From an uncultured Ellagibacter sp. (GTDB lineage Bacteria > Actinomycetota > Coriobacteriia > Coriobacteriales > Eggerthellaceae): 64,000 nt of DNA. The translations under genes and the position numbers were made by a program. The DNA is taken from contig CAKUKU010000005.1 of the NCBI GenBank assembly GCA_934663775.1, positions 35,814 through 99,813 of the forward strand, written 5' to 3'. The notes under the pieces were generated by a model. The model had not been told where the DNA came from, did no database searches, and worked only from the letters and a program-made list of their open reading frames with translations. Positions 41,259 to 50,727 of the stretch are shown piece by piece. The stretch's first letter is position 1. Each line of letters starts with the position of its first letter.

Positions 41259-42758
41259 ATGGCTAAGACGTGCGCGGATTTATTCGAGGGCTTCAACTGC
41301 ACCATTCTCGGCAACTCATCCGAAGAGGTTTCCGGCATCGCCTATCGCTCCGATACGGTGCAACCGGGTGATGCGTTCTTCTGCATCGTGGGGCTTACGG
41401 CGGACGGCCACTCCTTCGCGCAGGACGCGATCAACCGTGGCGCGAAGGTGCTCATCGTCGAGCGCAAGCTCTACTTAGCCGACGCCACCGATGTGACCGA
41501 GGTCGTCGTCGCCGACTCGCGCAAGGCGCTTGCGTACGCCTCCGCACAGTTCTACGACAACCCCTCGCGCGCCTTCTCGCTCGTCGGCGTCACGGGCACG
41601 AACGGCAAGACGACGACGACCTACCTCGTCGAGCACATCGCGCGCATGGCGGGGAAGAAGACGGGCGTCATCGGCACGGTCGGCACGACCATCGGTGACG
41701 TGCACGAGAAATCCGAGCACACCACGCCCGAATCGAGCGACCTTCAGCACCTGTTCGCGCGCATGCGCGACGCGAAGTGCGACTGCGTCGCCATGGAAGT
41801 GAGCTCCCATGCGCTTGACCTGCGACGAACTTGGGACACCCGTTTCGCCGTGACGGCGTTCACCAACTTGACGCAGGACCATCTGGACTATCATCACACC
41901 TTCGAGGCGTACTTCGAGGCGAAGGCGCTTCTGTTCTCGCATGACTACCCCGCGCGCCGCGTCATCTGCGTCGATGACAAATGGGGCGTCGAGCTTACCC
42001 GCCGCTGCACCGAGGCGGGCGACATGGTGGTGACGACCGGCTTTGACGAGTCGGCGACCATCCATCCCGTGTCGGTGGAATACGGCGCCGCGCGAACCGA
42101 CGTCGTGCTGTCCGTTCGCGGTGAGGAAATCGCGTTCTCCTACCCGCTCGTCGGGCGTTTCAACGTCTCTAACATCATGACGGCATTCGGCATTGGACTC
42201 ATGCTCGGCATCTCCGCTGCCGATATCGCGATCTCGCTCGAAGATGCGTCGCCTGTGCCGGGGCGCCTTGAGCGCGTGCGCACGTCTCACGACGGCGGCG
42301 TGTCGGTGTATGTGGACTACGCGCATACCCCCGACGCGCTTGAGAAGGCGCTCGGGTCGATCATGGCGCTCGGTCACGGCCGCACGATCGTCGTCTTCGG
42401 GTGCGGCGGCAACCGCGATGCGGGCAAGCGCCCGCTTATGGGCCGAAAGGCGCTTGCGGCCGACTACGCCATCGTGACGAGCGACAACCCGCGCCACGAG
42501 AACCCCGACGCCATCATCGCCGACATCGTGGCGGGCATGGGCGAGTCGGAGGGCAGATACGAGGTTGAGCCCGACCGCCGCCTGGCCATCCGTCGCGCGA
42601 TCGAGCTCGCCGACGAGAACACGTCGGTCCTCATCGCCGGCAAGGGCCATGAGGATTATCAGCTTGTGGGCGATGAGGTGCTCTCCTTCGACGATCGCGT
42701 TGTCGCGCGCGAGGAGCTCGAGCGTCGCTTTGCCGATGGAACGCTGGAGGCGAACTAA
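41259..42758 (+). CDS. murE: UDP-MurNAc-L-Ala-D-Glu:diamino acid ligase MurE
   Basis: 499 aa from the ATG at 41259, 10 nt after the ftsI stop. The ATP-binding GVTGTNGKTTTTYLVEHIA lies near residue 110, followed by TTPESSDLQ, MEVSSHALDL and HTPDALEKAL. The specificity motif is DNPR at 409-412 (TSDNPRHENP), the form that selects meso-diaminopimelate; L-Lys enzymes differ here. So the stem peptide very likely carries meso-DAP at position 3. It adds the third residue to the UDP-MurNAc dipeptide in the cytoplasm. Confidence 0.97.
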   Translation: MAKTCADLFEGFNCTILGNSSEEVSGIAYRSDTVQPGDAFFCIVGLTADGHSFAQDAINRGAKVLIVERKLYLADATDVTEVVVADSRKALAYASAQFYDNPSRAFSLVGVTGTNGKTTTTYLVEHIARMAGKKTGVIGTVGTTIGDVHEKSEHTTPESSDLQHLFARMRDAKCDCVAMEVSSHALDLRRTWDTRFAVTAFTNLTQDHLDYHHTFEAYFEAKALLFSHDYPARRVICVDDKWGVELTRRCTEAGDMVVTTGFDESATIHPVSVEYGAARTDVVLSVRGEEIAFSYPLVGRFNVSNIMTAFGIGLMLGISAADIAISLEDASPVPGRLERVRTSHDGGVSVYVDYAHTPDALEKALGSIMALGHGRTIVVFGCGGNRDAGKRPLMGRKALAADYAIVTSDNPRHENPDAIIADIVAGMGESEGRYEVEPDRRLAIRRAIELADENTSVLIAGKGHEDYQLVGDEVLSFDDRVVAREELERRFADGTLEAN

Positions 42759-42760
42759 CC

Positions 42761-44230
42761 TTGCGTTTCTCCATTTCCGAAATCGCGGAGGCGACTTCCG
42801 CGCGCATCGTCGTGGACGGGCGCCCCGAGGCGGAAGCCACCTCCATCACATGGGATTCTCGAATGGCGGTCGAGGGCGCGCTCTACGTCGCCATCGAAGG
42901 CGAGCGCGTCGACGGGCATGCCTTCGCCCGTGCCGCCATCTGTGCGGGCGCATGCTGCGTGCTTGCGACGCATGCGCTTCCCGACGAGGCGATCTCCTTT
43001 GCGCGCGAGCGGGGCGCCGCGATCCTCGAAGTCGAGGATGCGCAGGGCGCCGTCACCGACCTGGCCCGCGTCTGGCGCGGGCGCATTCGCGGGCGCGTCG
43101 TGGGCCTCACCGGGTCGAACGGCAAGACCACCACGAAAAATCTCGTGCGCGACGTGCTTTCGCGTGCGGGGAGCGTCACCGCCACGCGCGGCAACCAGAA
43201 CAACGAGCTCGGCGTGCCGAACACGCTGCTTGCCGCCGACGCCGACACGCGAAACGTCGTGGTCGAGATGGGCATGCGCGGGCGCGGGCAGATTGAGTCC
43301 CTGTGCACGTTTGTGCGCCCCGACTGGGGCATCGTCACGCAGGTGGGTGAGAGCCATATCGAGCTGCTCGGCAGCCGCGAGAACATCGCGCGCGCGAAGT
43401 CCGAACTCATCGCGGCGCTTCCAAGCGGCGGCATCGCGTTTCTGAACGGTGCCTGCGACATGTCCGATTTCGTGTGGGATATCTCCTGCGGCGCCGAGCG
43501 CGGCGTGTCCGCCGTGTGCTTCGACGGGTCGGGTGACTATCGCCCCGAGGATGCGTCGGGCTGGCGCGTGGGCCGCGTGGTCTGGGCATCCGACATCTCG
43601 CTCGACGAGGCAGGACGCGCGACGTTCACGCTTAACGCGAAGGGCTTTTCGGGTGATAAGGGCGCAGAAAGCGTGCCGTGCGCGCTTGTTCTAGCCGGCC
43701 TGCATAACGTGCACAACGCTTGCGCCGCCGCCGCCGTTGGGCTCGCCGCGGGAATCGAGCTTCCCGAGATAGCCGCCGCGCTCCATGCTGCGCAACCCGA
43801 ATCGGGCCGTCAGGAAATCCTTGCAGCGCCGGGCGGGTTCACCGTCGTGAACGACGCGTACAACGCGAACCCTGACTCGATGCGCGCCGCGCTCAACACG
43901 TTCGCCGCGCTTCGCGTCGCGGGTTCTCGCATCGCCGTGTTGGGCGATATGGGCGAGTTGGGAGATTTCGGCCCGGCTGGCCATCGCGAGATGGGCGCTC
44001 TCGTCGCCAAGCTCGGCATCGATCGGTTGGTCAGCGTGGGCGGTTTAGGCGCCCTTATCGCCGAAGCTGCCGAGGCTTCCGGGATGCAAAAAGATCGCGT
44101 GATTCGCACCGCCTGCGCGACGGATGCGCTTGAAGTAGTGAAAGGCCTCGTCAAGCCTGGAGATGCGGTGCTCGTGAAGGCATCTCACTCCGTCGGGCTC
44201 GAACGGGTCGTCGAAGGATTGGTCGACTGA
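42761..44230 (+). CDS. murF: UDP-MurNAc-tripeptide:D-Ala-D-Ala ligase MurF
   Basis: 489 aa from a TTG start with CTGGAGG 9 nt upstream; no ATG or GTG nearby fits. It has the Mur ligase P-loop VVGLTGSNGKTTTKNLV, then TRGNQNNELGVP and VVEMGMRGRGQIE. VVNDAYNANPDSMRAALN and VLGDMGELG follow. It completes the UDP-MurNAc pentapeptide by adding D-Ala-D-Ala. Its stop shares one base with the mraY start (TGATG), indicating translational coupling. Confidence 0.96.
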   Translation: MRFSISEIAEATSARIVVDGRPEAEATSITWDSRMAVEGALYVAIEGERVDGHAFARAAICAGACCVLATHALPDEAISFARERGAAILEVEDAQGAVTDLARVWRGRIRGRVVGLTGSNGKTTTKNLVRDVLSRAGSVTATRGNQNNELGVPNTLLAADADTRNVVVEMGMRGRGQIESLCTFVRPDWGIVTQVGESHIELLGSRENIARAKSELIAALPSGGIAFLNGACDMSDFVWDISCGAERGVSAVCFDGSGDYRPEDASGWRVGRVVWASDISLDEAGRATFTLNAKGFSGDKGAESVPCALVLAGLHNVHNACAAAAVGLAAGIELPEIAAALHAAQPESGRQEILAAPGGFTVVNDAYNANPDSMRAALNTFAALRVAGSRIAVLGDMGELGDFGPAGHREMGALVAKLGIDRLVSVGGLGALIAEAAEASGMQKDRVIRTACATDALEVVKGLVKPGDAVLVKASHSVGLERVVEGLVD

Positions 44231-45267
44231 TGTTCAGCATTTTCTCGCAATACCCCACGTTCGTCGTGTTCCTCGCCGTCGTGCTCGCCATCGTGATCAC
44301 CATGGCGCTCATGCCGGCGTTCATCCGCGCGCTGCGCTCGAGCCACATCGGCCAGCAGGTCCGCGCGGACGGTCCCGAAAGCCACCTCGTGAAGCAGGGC
44401 ACGCCCACGATGGGCGGGCTTATCATGCTGATCGCGGTCGTGGTGACGGTCCTGCTCATCGGCATGCCCTCGCCCGAGACCTTCGCGCTCGTCATCGCGA
44501 CGGTGCTTGCCGGCGCGCTCGGTCTTGCCGACGACGGCGAGAAGGTCGTGAAGGAGCGCTCGCTTGGGCTCACCCCGAAGGCGAAGCTCATCGGGCAGTT
44601 CGTCATCGCGACTGTGTTCTGCCTCGTCGCGGTGAACTTCCTCGGCATCGAGCCGACGGTCGACATCCCCTTCGTCGCGAACCTCGATTTCGGCATTCTG
44701 ACGACGACGATCGGCGGCTTCTCCATCCCGTGGCTTTACCTGCTTTTCGTGAACATCCTGCTTGTGGGCATGTGCAACGCCGTGAACCTCACCGACGGGC
44801 TCGACGGCCTCGCCGCGGGCACGGTCATGATCGTCATGATCGTCATGGCGGCGATCGCGTATCGCACCGACGCGCTCGACTCCGCAATCGTGGCGGCAGC
44901 CCTCGCCGGCGCCTGCATCGGCTTTCTGTGGTTCAACTCCTACCCGGCCGACATTTTCATGGGCGACACGGGCTCGCTCGCGCTTGGCATGGCGCTCGGT
45001 TGCCTGGCCGTGCTCACCAAGACGGAATTCGTGTCGATCATCATCGGCGGTCTGTTCGTCGCCGAGGCCCTCTCGGTCATGATTCAGGTCTTCTACTATA
45101 AGAAGACGCACAAGCGCATCTTCCTCATGGCGCCTTTGCACCATCATTTCGAGAAGAAGGGGTGGAGCGAGACGAAGGTCGTCGTGCGCTTCTGGATTGT
45201 CTCGGGCGTGCTTGCGGCGATCGGCTTCTCCATCTACTTCGCCGAGTCGCTCGTGATGGCGGCTTAG
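44230..45267 (+). CDS. mraY: Phospho-MurNAc-pentapeptide transferase MraY
   Basis: 345-aa polytopic membrane enzyme, about ten helices, that transfers phospho-MurNAc-pentapeptide to undecaprenyl phosphate to make lipid I. Signatures: KQGTPTMGGLIML, GLADDGEKV, CNAVNLTDGLDGLAAG, and the catalytic Asp/His loops FMGDTGSLALGMALG and MAPLHHHFEKKGWSETKVV. The ATG overlaps the murF stop. Confidence 0.97.
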   Translation: MFSIFSQYPTFVVFLAVVLAIVITMALMPAFIRALRSSHIGQQVRADGPESHLVKQGTPTMGGLIMLIAVVVTVLLIGMPSPETFALVIATVLAGALGLADDGEKVVKERSLGLTPKAKLIGQFVIATVFCLVAVNFLGIEPTVDIPFVANLDFGILTTTIGGFSIPWLYLLFVNILLVGMCNAVNLTDGLDGLAAGTVMIVMIVMAAIAYRTDALDSAIVAAALAGACIGFLWFNSYPADIFMGDTGSLALGMALGCLAVLTKTEFVSIIIGGLFVAEALSVMIQVFYYKKTHKRIFLMAPLHHHFEKKGWSETKVVVRFWIVSGVLAAIGFSIYFAESLVMAA

Positions 45268-45297
45268 CGTATGCGGTTTAGCTCGGAAGGGACATCC

Positions 45298-46797
45298 ATG
45301 CTGATCGAAGGTAAGAAATACGCGCCCGAGCATCTGGGGCGCGTCCTTGTTTTGGGACTGGGGAAAAGCGGGCACGCCGTGCTCGACTATCTGCTGCCGC
45401 TTTTGGGCACGCGCATCTCGGCGCTCGCGGTGGCTGCGGGGGGCGACACCCCCGCAGCGCGGGCCGATGCAGAGCGCGCGAAGGCGGCGGGAGCCGTCGT
45501 CGCGTTCGGAAACGACGCGGTGGCACCGCTCTCGTGCGCGGTGGGCGGTTCGTTCGATTTGTGCATAGCAAGTCCCGGCATCCCCGAGATTTCCGATTTC
45601 TTCCAATCCGCGAAGGCGGCGAGCGGTGAGCTTGTGAGCGAGGTGGAGTTCGCCTGGCGCGAGTCCGACGTTGCGAGCACGTGGGTCGCCATCACGGGCA
45701 CGAACGGCAAGACCACGACCACATCGCTTGTCGCCCATCTGCTCAAAGACGCGGGGCTCGCCGCGCGTGCGGTCGGCAACATCGGCGACGCGTGCATCGC
45801 GTGCGTGGCAGCGGACGATACGAGCGTGTACGTGGCGGAGGTGTCGTCTTTTCAGCTCGAGTCGACGTCGCGCTTCGCGCCGAACGTCGCGGTGCTCTTG
45901 AACATCACGCCCGACCACGTGGAATGGCATGGAACGCTTGAGGCCTACGCTGCGGCGAAGTGGAAGGCGATCGCGAATCTCGCGCAGGTTCCGGGTTCTG
46001 TGGCCGTTCTCTGCGCGACTGACGATGCCGTTCGCGCGCGCATTCGCGAGCTTCGCCGGATGACGCGCTCCGAGCGCGGGTACGACTACGTCCCCGTCGG
46101 CACCAAAGATGGCATCACGGGCGACATGCGCGAGCGGTGCGGAGCGGAGAACGCCGCGTTCGTCGCGGCGGACGGCGTGCTCACGGTGGCGCTTCGCGGC
46201 GAGACGCACCGTTTGTGCGCGGAGTCGGACCTTCTGATCAAAGGCTCCCATAACACGGAAAACGCCCTGGTCGCAGCCTCGTGCGCGCTTGCGCTTGGCG
46301 TTGCACCCGAACGCGTCGCGGCATCGCTTCGCTCCTTCGCGCCGCTCGAACATCGCATCGAACCCTGCGGAAGCATCGCGGGCGTCTCCTGTTACAACGA
46401 TTCCAAGGCCACCAACGTCGACGCGACCCTGAAGGCGTTCTCCGCCTTCGGCGCCGTGCGCCCGATCGTGCTGCTCGGCGGCCACGACAAGGGAACCGAC
46501 CTCGCCCCGCTCGTTAAGGCGGCGCGCGAGCATGCGAGGGCCGTCGTCATCTTCGGAGAGGCGCGCGAGCGCTTCTTGTCCGCGTTCGGCGGTGAGTCGG
46601 CGGGCGAGGGCGGCGAGCTTGCCGTCATCGCGGCGAACCATATGGAAGATGCGCTCGACGCGGGTCTTGCGACGGCGGTTGTGGGGGATGTGCTCCTGCT
46701 TTCCCCCGCATGCTCCTCGTTCGACGAGTTTACCTGCTACGAGCAGCGCGGCGATGTTTTCAAGCAGCTTGTCGCCGTTCGCTCGGCTCGGGCATAG
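45298..46797 (+). CDS. murD: UDP-MurNAc-L-Ala:D-Glu ligase MurD
   Basis: 499 aa from the ATG at 45298, preceded by GGAAGGGA; an in-frame ATG at 45271 would add nine residues but has no ribosome site. The N-terminal Rossmann domain LGRVLVLGLGKSGHAVLDYL binds UDP. The ATP loop VAITGTNGKTTTTSLVAHL, VAEVSSFQLEST, YNDSKATNVDATLKA and LLGGHDKGTDLAPL are all present. It adds D-Glu to UDP-MurNAc-L-Ala and lies between mraY and ftsW as usual. Confidence 0.96.
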   Translation: MLIEGKKYAPEHLGRVLVLGLGKSGHAVLDYLLPLLGTRISALAVAAGGDTPAARADAERAKAAGAVVAFGNDAVAPLSCAVGGSFDLCIASPGIPEISDFFQSAKAASGELVSEVEFAWRESDVASTWVAITGTNGKTTTTSLVAHLLKDAGLAARAVGNIGDACIACVAADDTSVYVAEVSSFQLESTSRFAPNVAVLLNITPDHVEWHGTLEAYAAAKWKAIANLAQVPGSVAVLCATDDAVRARIRELRRMTRSERGYDYVPVGTKDGITGDMRERCGAENAAFVAADGVLTVALRGETHRLCAESDLLIKGSHNTENALVAASCALALGVAPERVAASLRSFAPLEHRIEPCGSIAGVSCYNDSKATNVDATLKAFSAFGAVRPIVLLGGHDKGTDLAPLVKAAREHARAVVIFGEARERFLSAFGGESAGEGGELAVIAANHMEDALDAGLATAVVGDVLLLSPACSSFDEFTCYEQRGDVFKQLVAVRSARA

Positions 46798-46811
46798 CGG
46801 GGTAGTTTCGC

Positions 46812-48149
46812 ATGCCCAGAACCCAGCGTTCCCGCAACGCCGTCCCCGCATCGATACAAGGCCCGCGCATCGGCTTTCTGCTCTGCGTGCTCGCTCTCGT
46901 GCTCATTGGGTTCGTGATGGTGTACTCGGCGGGATCGATCTCGAACATCAACAATGGGGTAGATGCGCTTAAAAGCCTGACCGATCAGGTGATGTATGCC
47001 GTTTTCGGCGCGCTTGTCGCGTTCGCGATCTATCGCTTCATCCCGGTGTCGGTATGGAGGACTAAGTGGCTTTGGGCGGCATTGGCGCTGCTCGTCGTCG
47101 TTATCTTGCTGACGGCCCTCGTCGGCGTCGACAACTACGGCGCTAAGCGCTGGCTGCGTCTCGGTCCCGTGACGATTCAGGTCTCCGAGTTCGCGAAGAT
47201 CGTGTTCGTCTTGGTCTCCGCGCGCATCTACGCTGATTTCGTTTCGGGCGAGATCAGCGGGGGGCGCTGCTTCGCAGGGTTTTTCCTGCTTGTGCTTGTG
47301 CCTCTTTTGATCATCTACAAAACGCAGTCCGACCTGGGCACTACGATGATCTGCGTCGTGGCGATACTTGCGGTGCTGTGGTACGGCGAGCTTCCGATCG
47401 GCGCTGTCGTCATCATTCTCGCCGCAATCGTCGTTTTCGGCCTTATCGCCATGTTCGGCACGGGCTATCGCGCTGATCGCTGGTCTTTCCTCAATCCCTG
47501 GGACGACGGCCAGGGCGGTTACGGCACCGGCTACAACATTATGCATTCGTATTTTGCGTTCTCCGAGGGCGGCATCTTCGGCGTCGGCCTCGGCAACGGA
47601 CATGAGAAGTACCAGTATCTCTTCGCGAGCGACAGCGACTTCGTGTTCGCGGTCATCGGCGAAGAGCTCGGCATGGTCGGCTGCCTTGCCGTTATCGCCC
47701 TCTTTCTCGGCGTCCTCTACACCGGCACGCTCATCGCCCGCGCCGCGCGCGACGATTTCTCCATGATGATTGCGGGCGGGCTCACGATTGCCCTCGTATT
47801 CCAGGCGTTCTTGAACATCGCGTGCGCTATCGGCGTGTTCCCCACGACGGGCAAGCCCCTGCCGTTCATCTCGTCGGGAGGTTCGTCCATCTTGGCATCG
47901 CTCATCATGGTGGGGCTTATCCTGTCCGTGTCGCGCGACGCGTCGTCGAACGACGAGTTCGACCGTCGCCGCTCGCGTCTGCGCGTCGTGAGGCGCGAAG
48001 AGGATGAGGCGCCCACGGGGAGCGCTCGCTCGGCATCCCGCCGTCCTTCCCAAATGCACTATTCTCGCGAGAGTCGCCCTTACGATCTCTCGTCGTCTCG
48101 CACGGACTCGCATACGGCCGCCGGGCGGTCGTCGTCCCGAAGGAGGTAG
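46812..48149 (+). CDS. ftsW: Septal peptidoglycan glycosyltransferase FtsW (SEDS family) with Ser/Arg-rich C-terminal tail
   Basis: 445-aa membrane protein with ten hydrophobic segments. SEDS features include FVMVYSAGSISN, GAKRWLRLGPVTIQVSEFAK, and FSEGGIFGVGLGNGHEKYQYL followed by DSDFVFAVIGEELG. FPTTGKPLPFISSGGSSILA closes the membrane part. The last 60 or so residues (after SRDASSNDEFDRRRSRL) are cytoplasmic, rich in Ser and Arg, ending SSSRRR. FtsW polymerises lipid II and works with FtsI, whose cytoplasmic tail has similar composition. It ends 3 nt before murG. Confidence 0.96.
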   Translation: MPRTQRSRNAVPASIQGPRIGFLLCVLALVLIGFVMVYSAGSISNINNGVDALKSLTDQVMYAVFGALVAFAIYRFIPVSVWRTKWLWAALALLVVVILLTALVGVDNYGAKRWLRLGPVTIQVSEFAKIVFVLVSARIYADFVSGEISGGRCFAGFFLLVLVPLLIIYKTQSDLGTTMICVVAILAVLWYGELPIGAVVIILAAIVVFGLIAMFGTGYRADRWSFLNPWDDGQGGYGTGYNIMHSYFAFSEGGIFGVGLGNGHEKYQYLFASDSDFVFAVIGEELGMVGCLAVIALFLGVLYTGTLIARAARDDFSMMIAGGLTIALVFQAFLNIACAIGVFPTTGKPLPFISSGGSSILASLIMVGLILSVSRDASSNDEFDRRRSRLRVVRREEDEAPTGSARSASRRPSQMHYSRESRPYDLSSSRTDSHTAAGRSSSRRR

Positions 48150-48152
48150 CAT

Positions 48153-49274
48153 ATGCTCGTCGTATTGTCAGGGGGTGGCACCGCCGGCCACATCAACCCC
48201 GCGCTCGCGCTTGCCGAGGTGCTAGGGGACAGAGGCGCCGAAGTGCGCTTCGCGGGCACCCCGGGCGGGGTCGAGGCGCGGCTCGTGCCCGAGGCGGGTA
48301 TCGAGTTTCAGCCCTTCGAGGCGTCGGGTTTCAACCGGAAGCACCCGCTGTCGCTCATCCGCGCTCTCAAGCTCATCTCGCATTCCACTAAGGAAGCCAA
48401 GTGCTGGTTCTCCGAGGTCAAGCCGAGCGTCGTCGTCGGTTTCGGCGGATACGTATCCATTCCCGTCGCCCGCGCGGCCGAGCAGATGGGCATTCCCGTC
48501 GTCGTCCACGAGCAGAACTCCGTCATGGGCCTTGCCAACAAGGAGCTCTCCAAGAAGGCGAGCGCGGTGTGCCTGACCTACGAATGCGCCAAGGAGGGCG
48601 TCTCCATTCCGGCGAGCGCGCAGGTGCACGTGACCGGCAATCCCGTTCGCAAGAAAGTGCTTCTCGCCACGCGTGAGGAAGGGCGCGCGATGCTCGGCAT
48701 CCCCGATGATGCGACGATGCTGCTCGTCTTCGGCGGAAGCCTCGGCGCGCGACGGATCAACGAGGGAATCGCCGCGATGAAGCAGCAGCTGCTGGCGCGC
48801 GAGAACCTTCACGTCGTGCATATTGCGGGTCCTAAAGAATTAGATCGCACGACGGCCGAGCTCGCGCTCACCGATGAAGAGGCGGAGCGCTGGCATGTCA
48901 TGGGGTATCAAAACCGCATGGGAGAAACGCTCGCCGCCGCCGACGCCATCGTGTCGCGCGCGGGCGCGACGTCGCTTGCGGAAATCTCCGCGCGCGCCAT
49001 CCCCGCGCTGCTCGTGCCCTACCCGCACGCCACGGCCGATCACCAGACCACGAACGCCCGCGCCTACGTGGCGGCTGGCTGCGCCGAGATGATCCCCGAC
49101 GCCGAAGTGGGCACGGAGAAGTTCGCGCAGCTCGTTTGCTCGCTTGTCGACGACCCGTCGCTGCGCGAGGGAATGATTGCGGCCGCTCGGGCGCAGAAGA
49201 CGGCCGATGCGGCGGCGAAATTGGCTGATGTTGTGATGGGCGCCGCGTCTTCGGCCGGCCATGAACTACAATAA
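48153..49274 (+). CDS. murG: Lipid II synthase MurG
   Basis: 373-aa membrane-associated GT-B glycosyltransferase adding GlcNAc to lipid I. A strong AAGGAGG precedes the ATG. Motifs: LSGGGTAGHINPALALAE (G loop 1), VVVGFGGYVSIPVARAA (G loop 2), HEQNSVMGLANKEL, LLVFGGSLGARRINEG (G loop 3), and the nucleotide-sugar site SRAGATSLAEISARAIPALLVP followed by PHATADHQTTNA. The end overlaps the open frame upstream of murC but not its chosen start. Confidence 0.97.
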   Translation: MLVVLSGGGTAGHINPALALAEVLGDRGAEVRFAGTPGGVEARLVPEAGIEFQPFEASGFNRKHPLSLIRALKLISHSTKEAKCWFSEVKPSVVVGFGGYVSIPVARAAEQMGIPVVVHEQNSVMGLANKELSKKASAVCLTYECAKEGVSIPASAQVHVTGNPVRKKVLLATREEGRAMLGIPDDATMLLVFGGSLGARRINEGIAAMKQQLLARENLHVVHIAGPKELDRTTAELALTDEEAERWHVMGYQNRMGETLAAADAIVSRAGATSLAEISARAIPALLVPYPHATADHQTTNARAYVAAGCAEMIPDAEVGTEKFAQLVCSLVDDPSLREGMIAAARAQKTADAAAKLADVVMGAASSAGHELQ

Positions 49275-49317
49275 TTGTTTTGGAACATCGGTAAACCAAC
49301 GGGTGGGATCGATCACT

Positions 49318-50724
49318 ATGACTGAACGTTTGCATTTCATCGGCGTCGGCGGCGTGGGCATGAGCGGCATCGCGCATGTGGCGCACGACCAGGGCATGGT
49401 CGTCACCGGCTCCGATATCAAGGAAAGCCGCTACACCAAGCAGCTGAAAGGCTACGGCATTCCCGTGGCGATCGGCCAGGCGCCTGAGAACGTGCCCGAA
49501 GGCGACGACGTCACCGTGGTCATTTCGACGGCGATCCTCGACAACAACCCCGAGCTCGTCGAGGCGCGCAGGCGCAACCTCAGCATCATCCATCGCGCGC
49601 AGATGCTCGCGCGCTTAGGCGAGCGTCTCGACACGCTTGCGGTCGCGGGCACCCACGGCAAGACGACTACGTCCTCCATGCTCGCGAGCACGCTCGATGG
49701 CATGGGGCTCGACCCCACGTTCCTCATCGGCGGCATCGTACGCTCCTACGGCACGAACGCGCATTCCGGGAAGGGCGAATACTACGTGGTCGAGGCCGAC
49801 GAGTCCGACAAGTCGTTCACGTTCCTCTCGCCTGCGGGCGTCATCGTCACCAACATCGAGGCGGACCACCTCGACCACTACAAAGATCTCGGCGAGATCT
49901 TCGAGAAGTTCAAGCAGTTCATGGCCTCGGTTCCTGAAGACGGCCCGGTCGTCGTGTGCGGCGAGGAGCAGGCGCTCGTCGACGCGGCGCGCGAGGTGCA
50001 TCCCCGCGCGATCACCTACGGCATGAAGGAAGGCTGCGACGCGCGCGTCGTGGAGTTCGGCCCGCACGGCGTGGGCTCCTCGTTCGTCCTCGAGCTTCCC
50101 GACGGCACGCGTGTTTCGGGCAAGGTGAAGCAGAACCCTGGCGTCCACAACGTGCTCAACGCCGCGGCCGTGCTTACGCTCATCTGGGCGCTCGGCCTCG
50201 ATGTCGAGAAGGCGGCCTGTGTGCTCGCCGAATTCGCCGGCGTGCGCCGTCGTTTCGACTTGGTGGGCGAAGCGGCGGGCGTCACCGTGGTCGACGATTA
50301 CGCGCACCATCCAACCGAGATCGCCGCGACCATCGCCGCCGCGAAGACGCTTGACTTCGAGCACGTGCACGTGCTGTTCCAGCCGCATCGCTACTCGCGT
50401 GCGCCTCTGTTCACCGAGGTGCTCCACGACGAATTCGGCTCGGCGTTCGACGCGGCCGACACGGTGACGTTCATGGACGTCTACCCGGCGGGCGAGGCCC
50501 CGGTGCCCGGGGTTTCGGGGAAGACCTTCCTCTCTGTCGTGCTCGACCACGAGGGGCATCCCGTGGCAAGCTACATCCCGCGCCGCCTCGACGTCGTGCC
50601 CCACATGGCCGCGCTTGCGAAGCCGGGCGATCTGGTCATCACGATGGGCGCCGGCGACGTCACGGCGATTGGCCCGCAGCTCGTTGACGAGCTCAACGCG
50701 CGCGGCGACGTCGCGGGGGAGTAG
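49318..50724 (+). CDS. murC: UDP-MurNAc:L-alanine ligase MurC
   Basis: 468 aa from the ATG at 49318, which aligns with the family N terminus (RLHFIGVGGVGMSGIAHVA). The P-loop is AVAGTHGKTTTSSMLASTL. YYVVEADESDKSF, IVTNIEADHLDHY and VVDDYAHHPTEIAATIAA follow. LFQPHRYSRAPLF and MGAGDVTAIG complete the ligase. It adds L-Ala to UDP-MurNAc, the first step of the stem peptide. The ribosome site (GGGTGGG) is unusually weak and 11 nt away. Confidence 0.97.
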   Translation: MTERLHFIGVGGVGMSGIAHVAHDQGMVVTGSDIKESRYTKQLKGYGIPVAIGQAPENVPEGDDVTVVISTAILDNNPELVEARRRNLSIIHRAQMLARLGERLDTLAVAGTHGKTTTSSMLASTLDGMGLDPTFLIGGIVRSYGTNAHSGKGEYYVVEADESDKSFTFLSPAGVIVTNIEADHLDHYKDLGEIFEKFKQFMASVPEDGPVVVCGEEQALVDAAREVHPRAITYGMKEGCDARVVEFGPHGVGSSFVLELPDGTRVSGKVKQNPGVHNVLNAAAVLTLIWALGLDVEKAACVLAEFAGVRRRFDLVGEAAGVTVVDDYAHHPTEIAATIAAAKTLDFEHVHVLFQPHRYSRAPLFTEVLHDEFGSAFDAADTVTFMDVYPAGEAPVPGVSGKTFLSVVLDHEGHPVASYIPRRLDVVPHMAALAKPGDLVITMGAGDVTAIGPQLVDELNARGDVAGE

Positions 50725-50727
50725 CGC

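Noticed and set aside
45271-45297. Upstream ATG as the murD start
   Set aside because: It lacks a ribosome site, whereas the ATG at 45298 is preceded by GGAAGGGA and gives a normal family N terminus.
44185-46851. An 888-codon open frame on the minus strand opposite mraY and murD
   Set aside because: The opposite strand encodes two unmistakable enzymes with full motifs and ribosome sites. The antisense product is Arg/His/Glu-rich with no recognisable domain, as expected from GC-rich codon bias.
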